A stretch of DNA of 64,000 bases from Paenibacillus sp. FSL K6-1096 (GCF_037977055.1 NZ_CP150274.1:4278001-4342000); one strand, 5' to 3'; counted from the stretch's first letter, positions 34,824 through 44,316 are shown. Program-made: numbers and translations. Notes: generated by a model not told the origin, from the sequence alone.

Positions 34824-35852
34824 ATGAAGACGATTACCATATATGATATCGCCAAGGAGGCCCAGGTGTCCGCAGCCACAGTCTCCCGCGTCCTCAATAA
34901 CACAGCTCCGGTCAAGGAGAGCACCCGGGAGATCATCATGGCTGTGATTGAGAAGCACCAGTTCCAGCCCAATGCCCTGGCCCGCAGCCTGCTGAAGAAG
35001 GAGACCGGCACCATCGCCATGATTCTGCCCGACATCACCAACCCTTTCTTCCCCGAGGTGTTCTGGGGGGCCGAGAATGTAGCCAGAGAGAAACGGTATA
35101 CCTTCTTTCTGTGCGATACGGCGGGGGAGCACAGCCGCGAGTCCGAGTACCTCAGTATTCTCCGCGAGAAAAGAGTGGACGGCATTATCTTCCTGGGCGG
35201 CCGGATTAACCTGGCCCAGTGCCCGGCGGAGCTGAGCCAGGAGGTGGTGGAGCTGGCGAAGCATGTGCCGATTGTACTGGTGAACGGAAATCTGCCCCGC
35301 AGCGGGCTGCACCGCATCTACACAGATGAAGAAGAGGGAGCAGCGCTGGCGACCCAGCATCTGCTGGAGCTGGGCCACAGCAGAATTGGTTTTCTTGGAG
35401 GCATGGAGGAGACCTCTACCACCCAGGTGAAGCTGAGGGCGGTGCGGATGAAGCTGAAGGAGCACGGCCTTACGCTGCGGAAGGACTGGATCATGTTCCA
35501 TGACTTCTCGATCGACGGCGGCCGGGCGCTGATGGACCGGATGCTGGAGCAGGAAGAGCGGCCGACGGCTGTGCTGTGCGTGAATGATTTTACGGCGATT
35601 GGAGCGTTGAAGTCTGCGGTGGAGCATGGGCTGCGCATCCCGGAGGATCTGTCGATTGTCGGCTTCGACAATTCGCCTCTGTCCAGAGCGGTTATTCCCG
35701 AGCTGACCACCGTGTCGCAGAACACCAACCGGCTGGGAGAGCTGTCGGTGGAGATGCTTCATGAGCTGATCAGCGGCGGAAATCCCCGGAAGCGGACCGT
35801 GCTGGAGCCGCAGCTGGTCGTGCGGGCCAGTACCGGACGCCCGAAGGCATGA
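34824..35852 (+). CDS. LacI-family transcriptional repressor
   Basis: This 342-residue regulator has the LacI DNA-binding head (TIYDIAKEAQVSAATVSRVL, hinge helix ALARSLLKKETGTIAMI) and a periplasmic-binding-protein-like effector domain (PDITNPFFPEVFWG; VLCVNDFTAIGALK; IVGFDNSPLS). AAGGAGGTACAGG precedes the ATG at 34824. It lies directly upstream of the large sugar ABC and glycosidase operon on the same strand. A LacI-operator-like palindrome lies in the intervening leader, so it probably regulates that operon. The effector sugar is unknown. Confidence 0.9.
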   Translation: MKTITIYDIAKEAQVSAATVSRVLNNTAPVKESTREIIMAVIEKHQFQPNALARSLLKKETGTIAMILPDITNPFFPEVFWGAENVAREKRYTFFLCDTAGEHSRESEYLSILREKRVDGIIFLGGRINLAQCPAELSQEVVELAKHVPIVLVNGNLPRSGLHRIYTDEEEGAALATQHLLELGHSRIGFLGGMEETSTTQVKLRAVRMKLKEHGLTLRKDWIMFHDFSIDGGRALMDRMLEQEERPTAVLCVNDFTAIGALKSAVEHGLRIPEDLSIVGFDNSPLSRAVIPELTTVSQNTNRLGELSVEMLHELISGGNPRKRTVLEPQLVVRASTGRPKA

Positions 35853-36128
35853 TGCACGGAAGAGTCGTCCGTGCATTAAAGGGACGGCAATCCCGTTTCC
35901 GCTTGTTGTATAGGAGACTATAGTTTCCTCTTGCTGTGGACAAAATGCATGTAAATTTGTGAATAAGAGCTCTTTGAATGATTCGTAGAGTGACTATGTT
36001 GCTGAATATATGTGAAAAACAGCATACGTTATGTTCGATTAAAGGTAATCTTATTCACCCGACAGGGTGAGTTTGTTCAAATATAAGAATTTATAGGTTC
36101 CACACGATAACTTGTCCTTATATTTCTC

Positions 36129-36177
36129 GCTGAAACGGCTATGCCGTCCTTATTAAGGACGGCATAGCCGTTTCAGC
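36129..36177. repeat. Perfect 24-bp inverted repeat around a single base
   Basis: The arms 36129-36152 and 36154-36177 are exact reverse complements, with only one base (T) between. The left arm begins GCTGAAACGGCTATGCCGTC. There is no proper T-run, so it is not a textbook terminator, although it could end the LacI transcript. It is the longest perfect palindrome noticed in the window. The 693-base gap 35853-36545 holds this, a second inverted repeat and an operator candidate, but no convincing gene. Confidence 0.85.
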
Positions 36178-36304
36178 TTGTAGATAATGTTTTCAAGGGT
36201 CCCCGCATAGTACCTGTTCAACATCGGAGCTTAAAGCCCCAATTTGTGGGAGTGTTTTGGAGAATTTACCCAAAGAATCATTGACCAGGGGAAATTCAGC
36301 GGCT

Positions 36305-36340
36305 ATAATGAAATGGATTTCATGAAACCCATTTCATTAT
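36305..36340. repeat. 12-bp inverted repeat in the sugar operon leader
   Basis: ATAATGAAATGG and CCATTTCATTAT are perfect 12-bp arms around a 12-base middle that itself contains TTTCATGAAA. It may be a regulator-binding site or a leader RNA hairpin. Confidence 0.6.
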
Positions 36341-36353
36341 ATATTCCGATTAA

Positions 36354-36367
36354 GGTAAGCGGTTACC
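36354..36367. promoter_or_regulatory. LacI/CcpA-type operator candidate
   Basis: GGTAAGCGGTTACC has perfect 5-bp half-sites (GGTAA/TTACC) around a CG-containing centre, the format bound by LacI-family proteins. It lies about 180 bases before the first gene of the operon and downstream of the lacI-family gene. A CcpA (cre) site is an alternative reading. Confidence 0.45.
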
Positions 36368-36545
36368 TCCGCTCTATGAAAGGTCTGGAGGGACGAAGAT
36401 CAATTGCTTCAAATTTAAAGTTTTATGCTTGTCCGGGAGTTTATATACTGGCACACGCCACTATATAAATAAGCATACGGAGAGGGGGCTGTCCACGAAG
36501 CTCAGGTAGACCAATATCACAGAACATAGGGGAGCGTGTCGAATA

Positions 36546-37961
36546 GTGAAACAGTTGAAGAAGAGAAACTCAGCCTGGCTTATTATGTTGACTGCTATTA
36601 TGACGGGTGTATCCGGCTGCAGCGGCGGCAATAATGCAGCAGCACCGGAAGCAACGCCAGCGGCGGAGGCCACCCAGGCCCCGGCTGAAGCAACGCCTGC
36701 ACCAACCGAAGCACCGGCGGCAACGCCGGCGGCCGATCTGAACGGGCGGGAGATCCGCATCTCCCACTGGTGGGATGCCACCCCGGCAGGGGATTCCGAG
36801 GCGGATGAGCTGGCCCGCGAGCGGATCAAGGCGGTCGAGGAGAAGTACAACGTCAAGATCAAATACCTGAACACCGAATATTGGTCCACCGCCGAGAAGC
36901 TGTCGTCATCGGTGATGGCGAACGACCCTTTTGCCGAGATTGTACGGCTGCCGGACGGCTTCATCTGGGGGCTGATGCATGGCGGCTTCCTCACCCCGCT
37001 GGATGATTCCCTGAAGGATTCGCAGATCGGCCAGAGCGTGATTGATTCCATGCGCTTCGGCGGCGACAAGGTCTACGGCCTGGAGAGCTGGTATAACCCG
37101 AACGACAGCGGCGTGTTCTATAACAAGCGGATTTTTAAGGAAGCAGGTCTTAAGGACCCGCAGCAGCTGATGGATGAGGATAACTGGAACTGGAATACGA
37201 TGCTTGATGCCGCGAAGAAGCTGACGGTTGACAAGAACGGTGACGGCAAAATGGATCAGTACGGCCTGGCCGGCGCCCATTACGTTCTATCCGAGCTGCT
37301 GATCGCCAGTAACGGCGCCAAAATCTACGATGAAGCGGCGCAGAAAGCCATCTTTGATTCACCGGCTTCTATGGAAGCGCTTAACTATCTGTATAAGCTG
37401 TACACCGAGGATAAAGTTCTTAAGCCCAACGAGGGCAATGACTGGGAGGACCCGGCCAAGTACTTCGCGGAAGGAACGGTAGCCATGTATCCCGGCGGCC
37501 TCTGGGAGATTGAAGGGCGTATTCTCGGCAAAATGAAGGATGAATGGGGCTACGTCTACATTCCCAAAGGCCCGCAGGCTGACAAGTATTATGATCCGCT
37601 AAGCCAGACGGCAGCCTATGCCATCCCCAAGGGGGTCAAGGATGCCGACATCATCGTGAAGATCTGGGAGGACCTGCAGCCGTTCGACAGCTGGGAGGAG
37701 AACCGCAGACTGTGGCTGGAGAATATTCTGCCGGATGAAGCCAGCATCGCGAATGCCATGAATGATGACGGAAAAAGTGAACGCGTCTACGGCGGCCGTT
37801 ACGGCGGGCTTGGCGTCAAGGATCAGCTCGACAAGGTGACGGAGAAGTTCCTCAAGGGCGAGGTCACTCCATCTACAGGCGTTGCCCAGGTCATTGGAAC
37901 GGCGCAGGCGGCGGCCAAAAAAGTGCTGAGCGGCGAGCAGGACAAGGAGAAGAAGGAGTAG
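36546..37961 (+). CDS. Sugar ABC transporter substrate-binding lipoprotein (family 1)
   Basis: This 471-residue protein has a signal peptide ending in a lipobox-like VSGC, then an alanine/proline/threonine-rich linker (about residues 28-60) and a family-1 solute-binding fold. Family stretches include EEKYNVKIKYLNTEYWSTAE, DKVYGLESWYNPND and SGVFYNKRIFKEAGLKDPQ. It should be anchored outside the membrane and deliver an oligosaccharide to one of the two permease pairs downstream. The GTG start has GGGGA 11 bases upstream. It is the first gene of a ten-gene operon. Confidence 0.9.
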   Translation: MKQLKKRNSAWLIMLTAIMTGVSGCSGGNNAAAPEATPAAEATQAPAEATPAPTEAPAATPAADLNGREIRISHWWDATPAGDSEADELARERIKAVEEKYNVKIKYLNTEYWSTAEKLSSSVMANDPFAEIVRLPDGFIWGLMHGGFLTPLDDSLKDSQIGQSVIDSMRFGGDKVYGLESWYNPNDSGVFYNKRIFKEAGLKDPQQLMDEDNWNWNTMLDAAKKLTVDKNGDGKMDQYGLAGAHYVLSELLIASNGAKIYDEAAQKAIFDSPASMEALNYLYKLYTEDKVLKPNEGNDWEDPAKYFAEGTVAMYPGGLWEIEGRILGKMKDEWGYVYIPKGPQADKYYDPLSQTAAYAIPKGVKDADIIVKIWEDLQPFDSWEENRRLWLENILPDEASIANAMNDDGKSERVYGGRYGGLGVKDQLDKVTEKFLKGEVTPSTGVAQVIGTAQAAAKKVLSGEQDKEKKE

Positions 37962-37984
37962 ACCGGACGCTTGTCATTACAGGC

Positions 37985-38030
37985 CCAGGCCCGGCCCGCC
38001 CTGTCCACAGCGGAGCGGCGGGTAGCCTGG
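37985..38030 (+). other. Intercistronic hairpin after the first binding-protein gene
   Basis: CCAGGC pairs with GCCTGG and, inside, CCCGCC pairs with GGCGGG, around a 16-base loop. There is no T-run. Such hairpins after binding-protein genes often stabilise the upstream mRNA and raise binding-protein output. Confidence 0.5.
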
Positions 38031-38080
38031 CCCAATGGATCACTCTTATCAATGCATGTCTGCCAGAGGGGGGAACACGA

Positions 38081-41002
38081 GTGAGAATGTCATTATCCCG
38101 CCGGGGGCTTCACCGGACACTTGTAATGGTCATGCTGGTCTCCATGCTGGCCCTGCCCGCAGCAAGTGCAGAGCCGCCTGCTGCCGGGATTGAGGCGCAA
38201 GGGACTGAGACGCAAGGGGAAGCGGGCAGCTCGCAGGTGGCGCAGCAGCTCACTGAGGGCAGCTATGACAGTTACCTGCAGCAATATCAGGGCGAGGCGC
38301 AGCCCCGCGAAGAAATCATCATTAAGGGAGCCGACTACATAGACGCCGAAGGCATGACCCCGAAGCTGCTGACGGGGCTGGGCGGCGAGACGGGGAGATA
38401 TGTGAAGACCGAGGAGAGCGGCTCGGTGCAGTGGCAGCTCGATGTACCGGAGTCCGGGCTCTACCATATCAGCGTGCGGTATTTCCCGGTCGAGGGCAAA
38501 AGCTCGGATATCGAACGCGAGCTGCGGATTGACGGCAAGCTGCCCTTCGACAGTGCCCGCAATCTGACCTTCGGCCGGATCTGGGTCAATGAGAGCGATG
38601 AGATCCGCAAGGATAACCGGGGCAATGATCTCAGACCGCGCCAGGTGGAGTCGCCGTCCTGGCAGGAGACGCTGCTGCGAGATACGGAGGGGTATTATGA
38701 GGAGCCGTATCAATTCTATTTCCCGGCCGGACGTCACACCTTGACGATGATCTCGGGCAGGGAGCCGATGGTCATCGATTATATCAAGCTGCACAGCTAT
38801 GAACCGCCAGCGGTCTATGCAGAGGTCAAGCAGAGCTACGAAGCTCAAGGGTACAAAGCAACCAGCGGCCATACGGTGAAGATTCAGGGCGAAGACGCCG
38901 CTTATAAATCCTCTCCAACCCTATACCCGATTACGGACCGCTCCAGCCCTTCGACAGAGCCTTACGATGTCTCCAAAATCCGCATGAACACCATCGGCGG
39001 GAACAACTGGCGGGTGCCGGGGCAGTGGATTGCCTGGGAGGTAGCGGTGCCGGAGGACGGCCTCTACCATATCACGGTCAAGGGCAGGCAGGAGCTGCTT
39101 AGAGGCATCTATTCCACACGCTCCCTGCGGATTGACGGAGAGATTCCTTTTAAGGAAATGCTGCAAATCCCGTTCTACTATGATTCGGACTGGCAGATGA
39201 ATAAGCTGGGGAATCCGGAGGAGCCTTATTTGTTCTATCTGAGCAAAGGTAAACATGAATTGCAGCTGGAGGTCAGCCTCGGAGCGATTGCTCCGCTGCT
39301 GCGCCAGGTGGAAGCCAGTGTGCTTGAGATCAATGCCATGTACCGGAAAATTCTGATGATTACAGGCAATGTGCCTGATCCGTACCGCGATTACAAGCTG
39401 GATGAGCAGATCCCGGATATGGTCTCCGTATTCCGCGAGCAGAGCAACATTCTGTATAGCGTATCGGAGGAGCTGGTCCGGCTGACCGGAGAGAAGAGCG
39501 ATAAGACCGCAACGTTGAATAAAGCGGCCTATCAGCTGGCGGACATGGCCGACAAGCCGGAAACGGTACAGAAACGGCTGTCCCAGTTCAAAATCAATGT
39601 CGGCAGCGTCGGCTCCTGGATTCTGGAGGTGCGGGAGCAGCCGCTGGAGATTGATTATCTGCTGCTGACCTCGCCGGATGTGAAGCTGCCGAAGGCGGAC
39701 TCTTCCGTATTCCGGAAGATCGGTCATGAGGTGTCATCCTTCACCCATTCGTTCTTCGAGGACTACAACACGATCGGCAATACCTCGGAGAACGGAGAGA
39801 CCATTGATGTGTGGATCGGAACCGGCCGTGACCAGGCGCAGGTGCTGAAGGCAATGATCGATGATACATTTACCCCGCTGACCGGCATCGGGGTCAATCT
39901 GAAGCTGGTGAACCCGGATGTGCTGCTGCGCGCCTCGCTGGCCGGGGAAGGCCCGGATGTGGCGATGCAGGTCGGCAATGATATGCCGGTGAACTTCGGA
40001 ATGCGCCAGGCGGCGGAGGACCTGTCGGGATATCCCGGCTATGCGGAGGTGGTGAAGCAGTTCAGAGACAGTGCGCTGGTGCCTTACCGGTACGGTGACC
40101 AGGTCTTCGCCCTGCCGGAGCAGCAGATCTTCAACATGCTGTTCTACCGCAAGGATATTCTGCAGGAGCTGAATCTGCAGCCGCCGCAGACCTGGGACGA
40201 TGTGTACGCGATGATCCCGGTGCTGCAGAAGCACCGGATGGATATGGCGCTGCCGCTGGCCCAGACGACCGGCGTGCCGGTGCTGGAGGTTAACCGCGCT
40301 TATGCGATGCTGCTCTACCAGATGGGCGGGTCCTTTTATCTGCAGGACGGGGCCAAAAGCGGGCTCGATACAGAGACAGGGCTGGCTGCCTTCAAGAACT
40401 GGACCAACTTCTACACCAGCTACAAGCTGCCGCTGATCTTCGACTTCCCGATGCGCTTCCGCACCGGCGAGATGCCGGTCGGGATTCAGGATTATACCTT
40501 CTATAACTATCTGACGGTGTCCGCGCCGGAGATTAAGGGACTATGGGAATTCGTTCCCGTTCCAGGCACGAAGCAGCCGGATGGCAGTATCCGCAGGGAT
40601 GTGGCCAGCGGCGGCACGGCGGCGCTGATGCTGAAGCAGGCCAAGAATAAAAATGCCGCCTGGGAATTCATGAAATGGTGGGTCGGCAAGGATTCGCAGG
40701 TCCGCTTCGGGCGGGAAATGGAGGGGCTTATGGGCGCGGCTGCGCGGTATCCGACCGCCAATGTTGAAGCGCTTCAAGAGCTGCCGTGGCCGACCCGCGA
40801 TTACAAGAGTCTGGAGGAGCAGTGGCAATGGGTGCAGGGTGTGCCGGAGGTGCCGGGCGGCTATTTCACCGGGCGTCATCTCGACAATGCCTTGCGCGAG
40901 GTGATCAACAATGGCACGAATACGGCCGATGCCCTGTACGACTATGTGCAGGAGATCGATTATGAGATCGCTCAGAAGCGAGCCGAGTTCCATTTGGAAT
41001 GA
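38081..41002 (+). CDS. Large exported protein: two carbohydrate-binding-like modules fused to a solute-binding domain
   Basis: This 973-residue secreted protein has a signal peptide (residues 1-31, ending PAASAEPP). Two similar beta-rich modules follow at about 75-250 and 260-420; each has a GLYHI(S/T)V strand and an (E/S)LRIDG(K/E)(I/L)PF turn. They are followed by a helical linker and, from about residue 560, a family-1 solute-binding domain (VWIGTGRDQAQVLKAMIDD; PQTWDDVYAMIPVLQKHRMD). No lipobox cysteine was seen, so attachment is unclear. The fusion suggests polysaccharide capture coupled to uptake. The GTG start follows AGAGGGGGG. It is in the operon between the first binding protein and the first permease pair. 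Confidence 0.85.
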   Translation: MRMSLSRRGLHRTLVMVMLVSMLALPAASAEPPAAGIEAQGTETQGEAGSSQVAQQLTEGSYDSYLQQYQGEAQPREEIIIKGADYIDAEGMTPKLLTGLGGETGRYVKTEESGSVQWQLDVPESGLYHISVRYFPVEGKSSDIERELRIDGKLPFDSARNLTFGRIWVNESDEIRKDNRGNDLRPRQVESPSWQETLLRDTEGYYEEPYQFYFPAGRHTLTMISGREPMVIDYIKLHSYEPPAVYAEVKQSYEAQGYKATSGHTVKIQGEDAAYKSSPTLYPITDRSSPSTEPYDVSKIRMNTIGGNNWRVPGQWIAWEVAVPEDGLYHITVKGRQELLRGIYSTRSLRIDGEIPFKEMLQIPFYYDSDWQMNKLGNPEEPYLFYLSKGKHELQLEVSLGAIAPLLRQVEASVLEINAMYRKILMITGNVPDPYRDYKLDEQIPDMVSVFREQSNILYSVSEELVRLTGEKSDKTATLNKAAYQLADMADKPETVQKRLSQFKINVGSVGSWILEVREQPLEIDYLLLTSPDVKLPKADSSVFRKIGHEVSSFTHSFFEDYNTIGNTSENGETIDVWIGTGRDQAQVLKAMIDDTFTPLTGIGVNLKLVNPDVLLRASLAGEGPDVAMQVGNDMPVNFGMRQAAEDLSGYPGYAEVVKQFRDSALVPYRYGDQVFALPEQQIFNMLFYRKDILQELNLQPPQTWDDVYAMIPVLQKHRMDMALPLAQTTGVPVLEVNRAYAMLLYQMGGSFYLQDGAKSGLDTETGLAAFKNWTNFYTSYKLPLIFDFPMRFRTGEMPVGIQDYTFYNYLTVSAPEIKGLWEFVPVPGTKQPDGSIRRDVASGGTAALMLKQAKNKNAAWEFMKWWVGKDSQVRFGREMEGLMGAAARYPTANVEALQELPWPTRDYKSLEEQWQWVQGVPEVPGGYFTGRHLDNALREVINNGTNTADALYDYVQEIDYEIAQKRAEFHLE

Positions 41003-41020
41003 CGGCAGGGAGGGACTTGT

Positions 41021-41986
41021 GTGCAGAAAGTGAAAAATACGGCCAACCCCTTGATCCAGCCCCGGCTGAGCCCTTCCAGGCTGCGTAATTACTGGGAATT
41101 GTTCGGCAGGGACGTACGGCGGGATAAGCATCTGTACGTGCTGCTGGCTCCTTATATGGTGCTGTTTATGTTATTTACCGTGCTTCCGGTTATCATCTCG
41201 GTTCTTTTCAGCTTTACCCACTTCAACATGCTGGAGATGCCGCGCTGGATCGGCTGGGAGAATTACTCCAAGCTGCTCTGGAACGATGATGTGTTCCTGA
41301 TCGGAGTGAAGAATACGCTGATTTTCTCCGTCGTGACCGGACCGGTCAGCTATATCGCCTGCTTCCTGTTTGCGTGGCTGATCAATGAGCTGAATCCGAA
41401 GCTGCGGGCGTTTATGACGCTGGTGTTTTTTGCACCGTCGATCTCGGGGAATGTGTTCTTCATCTGGCAGATTATCTTCTCCAGTGACTCCTACGGGATT
41501 ATCAACGGCCTGCTGATGCAGCTTGGCGTGATCTATGAGCCGGTTCAGTGGCTGCAGGACCCGAAGTATATGCTGGGGATCATCATGCTGGTACAGCTCT
41601 GGCTCAGCCTGGGGACCAGCTTCCTGGCCTTCATTGCCGGGCTGCAGACCGTTGACAAGACGCTGTATGAAGCAGGGGCGGTGGATGGTGTCAAAAACCG
41701 CTGGCAGGAGCTGTGGTACATTACCCTGCCTTCGATGCGGCCGCAGCTGATGTTCGGTGCGGTGATCCAGATTACCGCTTCGCTTGCAGTTGCCGATGTG
41801 GCGATGGCTCTCGCGGGCTTCCCGAGCGTGCAGTACGGGGCGCATACGATCGTCACCCACCTGGTGGATTACGGGACGATCCGGTTCGAGATGGGCTATG
41901 CCTCGGCGATTGCCACCGTGCTGTTCGTGCTGATGCTGGGCAGCAATCTGATTGTTCAAAAGCTGCTGAAGAGGGTGGGTGAATAA
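41021..41986 (+). CDS. Sugar ABC transporter permease (first pair, MalF/LplB-like)
   Basis: This 321-residue permease has six membrane helices and the EAA loop YEAGAVDGVKNRWQELWYITLP that contacts the ATPase. It belongs to the CUT1 carbohydrate uptake class. The GTG start is 18 bases after the preceding stop with AGGGAGG upstream. Its 3' end overlaps the next permease by eight bases, so the two are translationally coupled. Confidence 0.92.
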   Translation: MQKVKNTANPLIQPRLSPSRLRNYWELFGRDVRRDKHLYVLLAPYMVLFMLFTVLPVIISVLFSFTHFNMLEMPRWIGWENYSKLLWNDDVFLIGVKNTLIFSVVTGPVSYIACFLFAWLINELNPKLRAFMTLVFFAPSISGNVFFIWQIIFSSDSYGIINGLLMQLGVIYEPVQWLQDPKYMLGIIMLVQLWLSLGTSFLAFIAGLQTVDKTLYEAGAVDGVKNRWQELWYITLPSMRPQLMFGAVIQITASLAVADVAMALAGFPSVQYGAHTIVTHLVDYGTIRFEMGYASAIATVLFVLMLGSNLIVQKLLKRVGE

Positions 41987-42854
41987 GCGGATGAAGCTGG
42001 TCTTACCTCTGCATAAAAAAGTAAACCGCTCCTGGCAGGTGGACGCGCTGCTGTTCCTGGCCCTGGCCGGATTCGGGTCGTTCATGGCGATTCCGTTAAT
42101 TTATGTGGTTAACAATGCGTTCAAGCCGCTGGATGAGCTGTTTATTTTCCCGCCTACGCTGTTTGTCAGGAATGCGACGCTGGAGAACTTCGCCAACCTG
42201 TTCCAGGTGATGAAGAATTCCTGGGTGCCGTTCTCCAGATATATCTTCAACACCGTATTCATTACAGCAGCCGGAACCGCCGGGCATATCCTGCTGGCCT
42301 CAGCAGCGGCTTACCCGCTGGCGAAGCATAAATTCCGCGGGTCCAAGGTGCTGTTCACCGTCGTGGTGCTGTCGCTGATGTTCTCGCCGCATGTCACAGC
42401 GATTCCTAATTATATGATTATGTCCGCGCTGGGCTGGATGGACACCTACCAGGCGGTTATTGTTCCCGCCTTCGCTTATCCGCTGGGCCTGTACCTGATG
42501 AAGCAGTTCATGGAGCAGATCCCGGATGCGCTGCTGGAGGCGGCGAAGATTGACGGGGCCAGCGAATACCGCATCTTCTGGCAGGTGGTGATGCCGCTGG
42601 TGAAGCCGGCCTGGCTGACGCTGTTAATCCTGATGATGCAGATGCTGTGGGGGACAGACGGCGGCAGCTTCATCTACAGCGAGCAGCTCAAGACGCTGCA
42701 TTATGCCATGGGGCAGATTATCCAGGGCGGGATTGCCCGTGCAGGCGTCGGGGCGGCGGTAGCGGTAATTATGATGTCCGTGCCGATTGTGACGTTTATC
42801 CTGTCGCAGAGCAATGTGATCCAGACGATGGCTTCGTCCGGCATGAAGGACTAG
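41979..42854 (+). CDS. Sugar ABC transporter permease (first pair, MalG-like)
   Basis: This 291-residue permease has six helices and the EAA loop LEAAKIDGASEYRIFWQVVMP. It is the partner of the preceding permease in the CUT1 importer. The GTG start lies inside the end of the preceding gene (GAGGGTGG upstream). No ATPase gene lies in the operon; CUT1 systems in Bacillota usually share an MsmK/MsmX ATPase coded elsewhere. Confidence 0.92.
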   Translation: MNKRMKLVLPLHKKVNRSWQVDALLFLALAGFGSFMAIPLIYVVNNAFKPLDELFIFPPTLFVRNATLENFANLFQVMKNSWVPFSRYIFNTVFITAAGTAGHILLASAAAYPLAKHKFRGSKVLFTVVVLSLMFSPHVTAIPNYMIMSALGWMDTYQAVIVPAFAYPLGLYLMKQFMEQIPDALLEAAKIDGASEYRIFWQVVMPLVKPAWLTLLILMMQMLWGTDGGSFIYSEQLKTLHYAMGQIIQGGIARAGVGAAVAVIMMSVPIVTFILSQSNVIQTMASSGMKD

Positions 42855-42873
42855 AGCGATGGAGGCGTTAGGT

Positions 42874-44316
42874 TTGAGAATAAAGTCAGCGATGCTGGTA
42901 CTGCTATCGGTGCTGCTGCTGGCCTGCCTGTGTTCAAGGCCGGCGGAGGCCGCACCGTATGACGGGTATACCTATTCTTACTGGGGCGAGGCGGTGAGGT
43001 CGCCGATTGCTTATCTTCCTTCGCGGGCGATCACGGGGCTGGAAGCCGGAACGGGCGCCTGGACCGCCCCGGGCGACCTGTTCGTCTCCCCGGAGGGGCT
43101 GCTCTATGTGCTCGATTCCGGGAACGGGCGGATTGTCGTGCTGGATCAGGAGTGGACCACTGTCCGGGTCATTGCAGGCTTCCGCAACGGAGGCAAGGAC
43201 GAGCGCTTCAACAACCCGGAGGGCCTGTTCGTTACGAAGGAAGGCCGGATCTATGTGGCGGACACCGAGAACCGGCGGCTGGTGGAGCTGGATAGCGCCG
43301 GACGCTTCATCCGGGAGATTGGAGCGCCGAAGGCGGACGTGATCGGCGACAATTTTGAATATTTTCCCCGCAAGGTGATCGTAGACAAGGCCGGGCGTAT
43401 CTACGTCGTCGGCAGGGGGGTCTATGAAGGGCTGATCGAATTCGACAACGACGGGCAATTCACGGGCTTCATGGGCACCAACCGGGTGCAGTTCGATCCG
43501 GTGGATCTCTTCTGGAAGTCGGTCTCCACCAAGGAGCAGCGGGAGAAGATGGTGCAGTTCATTCCGCTGGAATTCAACAACGCCGATGCTGATGAGGACG
43601 GCTTCATCTACACCACGACGGTGGACAAAAAAACCTTCTCCCCGGTCAAACGGCTGAATCCCTCCGGCATCGACGTGCTGAGAGTGAACGGGGAGACCGC
43701 GCCAATCGGCGACCTGAGCCTGGAGCGTTCGGCCTTCGTCGATATTGATGTGGTGCCAAGCGGTGTCTACCGGACGCTGGATGCTACGCGCGGGCGGATC
43801 TTCACCTACAATGAGGACGGCAATCTGCTGTATGTGATCGGCCAATTGGGCAGTCAGCTCGGCACGTTCAAGAACCCGGCGGCGGTGGAGAGCTATGGCA
43901 ACGCTATTTATGTGCTGGACCGCGATCTGGGGAGAATTACCGAGTTCAAGGTTACCCGGTTCGGCAGCATGGTGAATGAAGCCAACCAGCTGTACAGCTC
44001 CGGCAAGCATAACGAAGCCGCCAGGCTGTGGCAGGAGGTGCTGAAGCTGGATGCCAACTATGAGATGGCCTATGTGGGCATCGGCAAGTCGCTGCTGCGC
44101 CAGGGCGAATACAAAGAGGCTATGAAGTACCTGAAGCTCGGTAATGACCGGGAATATTATTCCAAGGCGCTGGGCAAATACCGGCGGGAGTATATGCGTG
44201 AGCATTTCAGTGTCTATATGACCGGAATCATTGTTGTGCTGCTGGGGGGCGCTGCGGCGGTCCGCCTGGTGAAGCGGCCAAGACAGAAGGGGGTGGTCCG
44301 GGATGCCGTTTCTTAA
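42874..44316 (+). CDS. Exported NHL-repeat beta-propeller with TPR and C-terminal membrane helix
   Basis: This 480-residue protein has a signal peptide, then NHL-type beta-propeller repeats (GLLYVLDSGNGRIVVLD, GRIYVADTENRRLVELD, GRIYVVGRGVYEGLIEFD). Two TPR-like helical pairs near residues 370-435 follow (ANQLYSSGKHNEAARLWQEV; GKSLLRQGEYKEAMKYLK), then a C-terminal membrane helix (YMTGIIVVLLGGAAAV) with a basic tail. It is thus anchored with the propeller outside. The TTG at 42874 has GGAGG eight bases upstream; ATG 42859 overlaps that site. It overlaps the YIP1 gene by 14 bases, implying joint function. Scaffold or substrate-binding roles are guesses. Confidence 0.85.
   Translation: MRIKSAMLVLLSVLLLACLCSRPAEAAPYDGYTYSYWGEAVRSPIAYLPSRAITGLEAGTGAWTAPGDLFVSPEGLLYVLDSGNGRIVVLDQEWTTVRVIAGFRNGGKDERFNNPEGLFVTKEGRIYVADTENRRLVELDSAGRFIREIGAPKADVIGDNFEYFPRKVIVDKAGRIYVVGRGVYEGLIEFDNDGQFTGFMGTNRVQFDPVDLFWKSVSTKEQREKMVQFIPLEFNNADADEDGFIYTTTVDKKTFSPVKRLNPSGIDVLRVNGETAPIGDLSLERSAFVDIDVVPSGVYRTLDATRGRIFTYNEDGNLLYVIGQLGSQLGTFKNPAAVESYGNAIYVLDRDLGRITEFKVTRFGSMVNEANQLYSSGKHNEAARLWQEVLKLDANYEMAYVGIGKSLLRQGEYKEAMKYLKLGNDREYYSKALGKYRREYMREHFSVYMTGIIVVLLGGAAAVRLVKRPRQKGVVRDAVS

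Noticed and set aside
36244-36468. 74-codon open frame in the sugar operon leader
   Set aside because: It needs a TTG start without ribosome site and runs through an inverted repeat and an operator-like palindrome.
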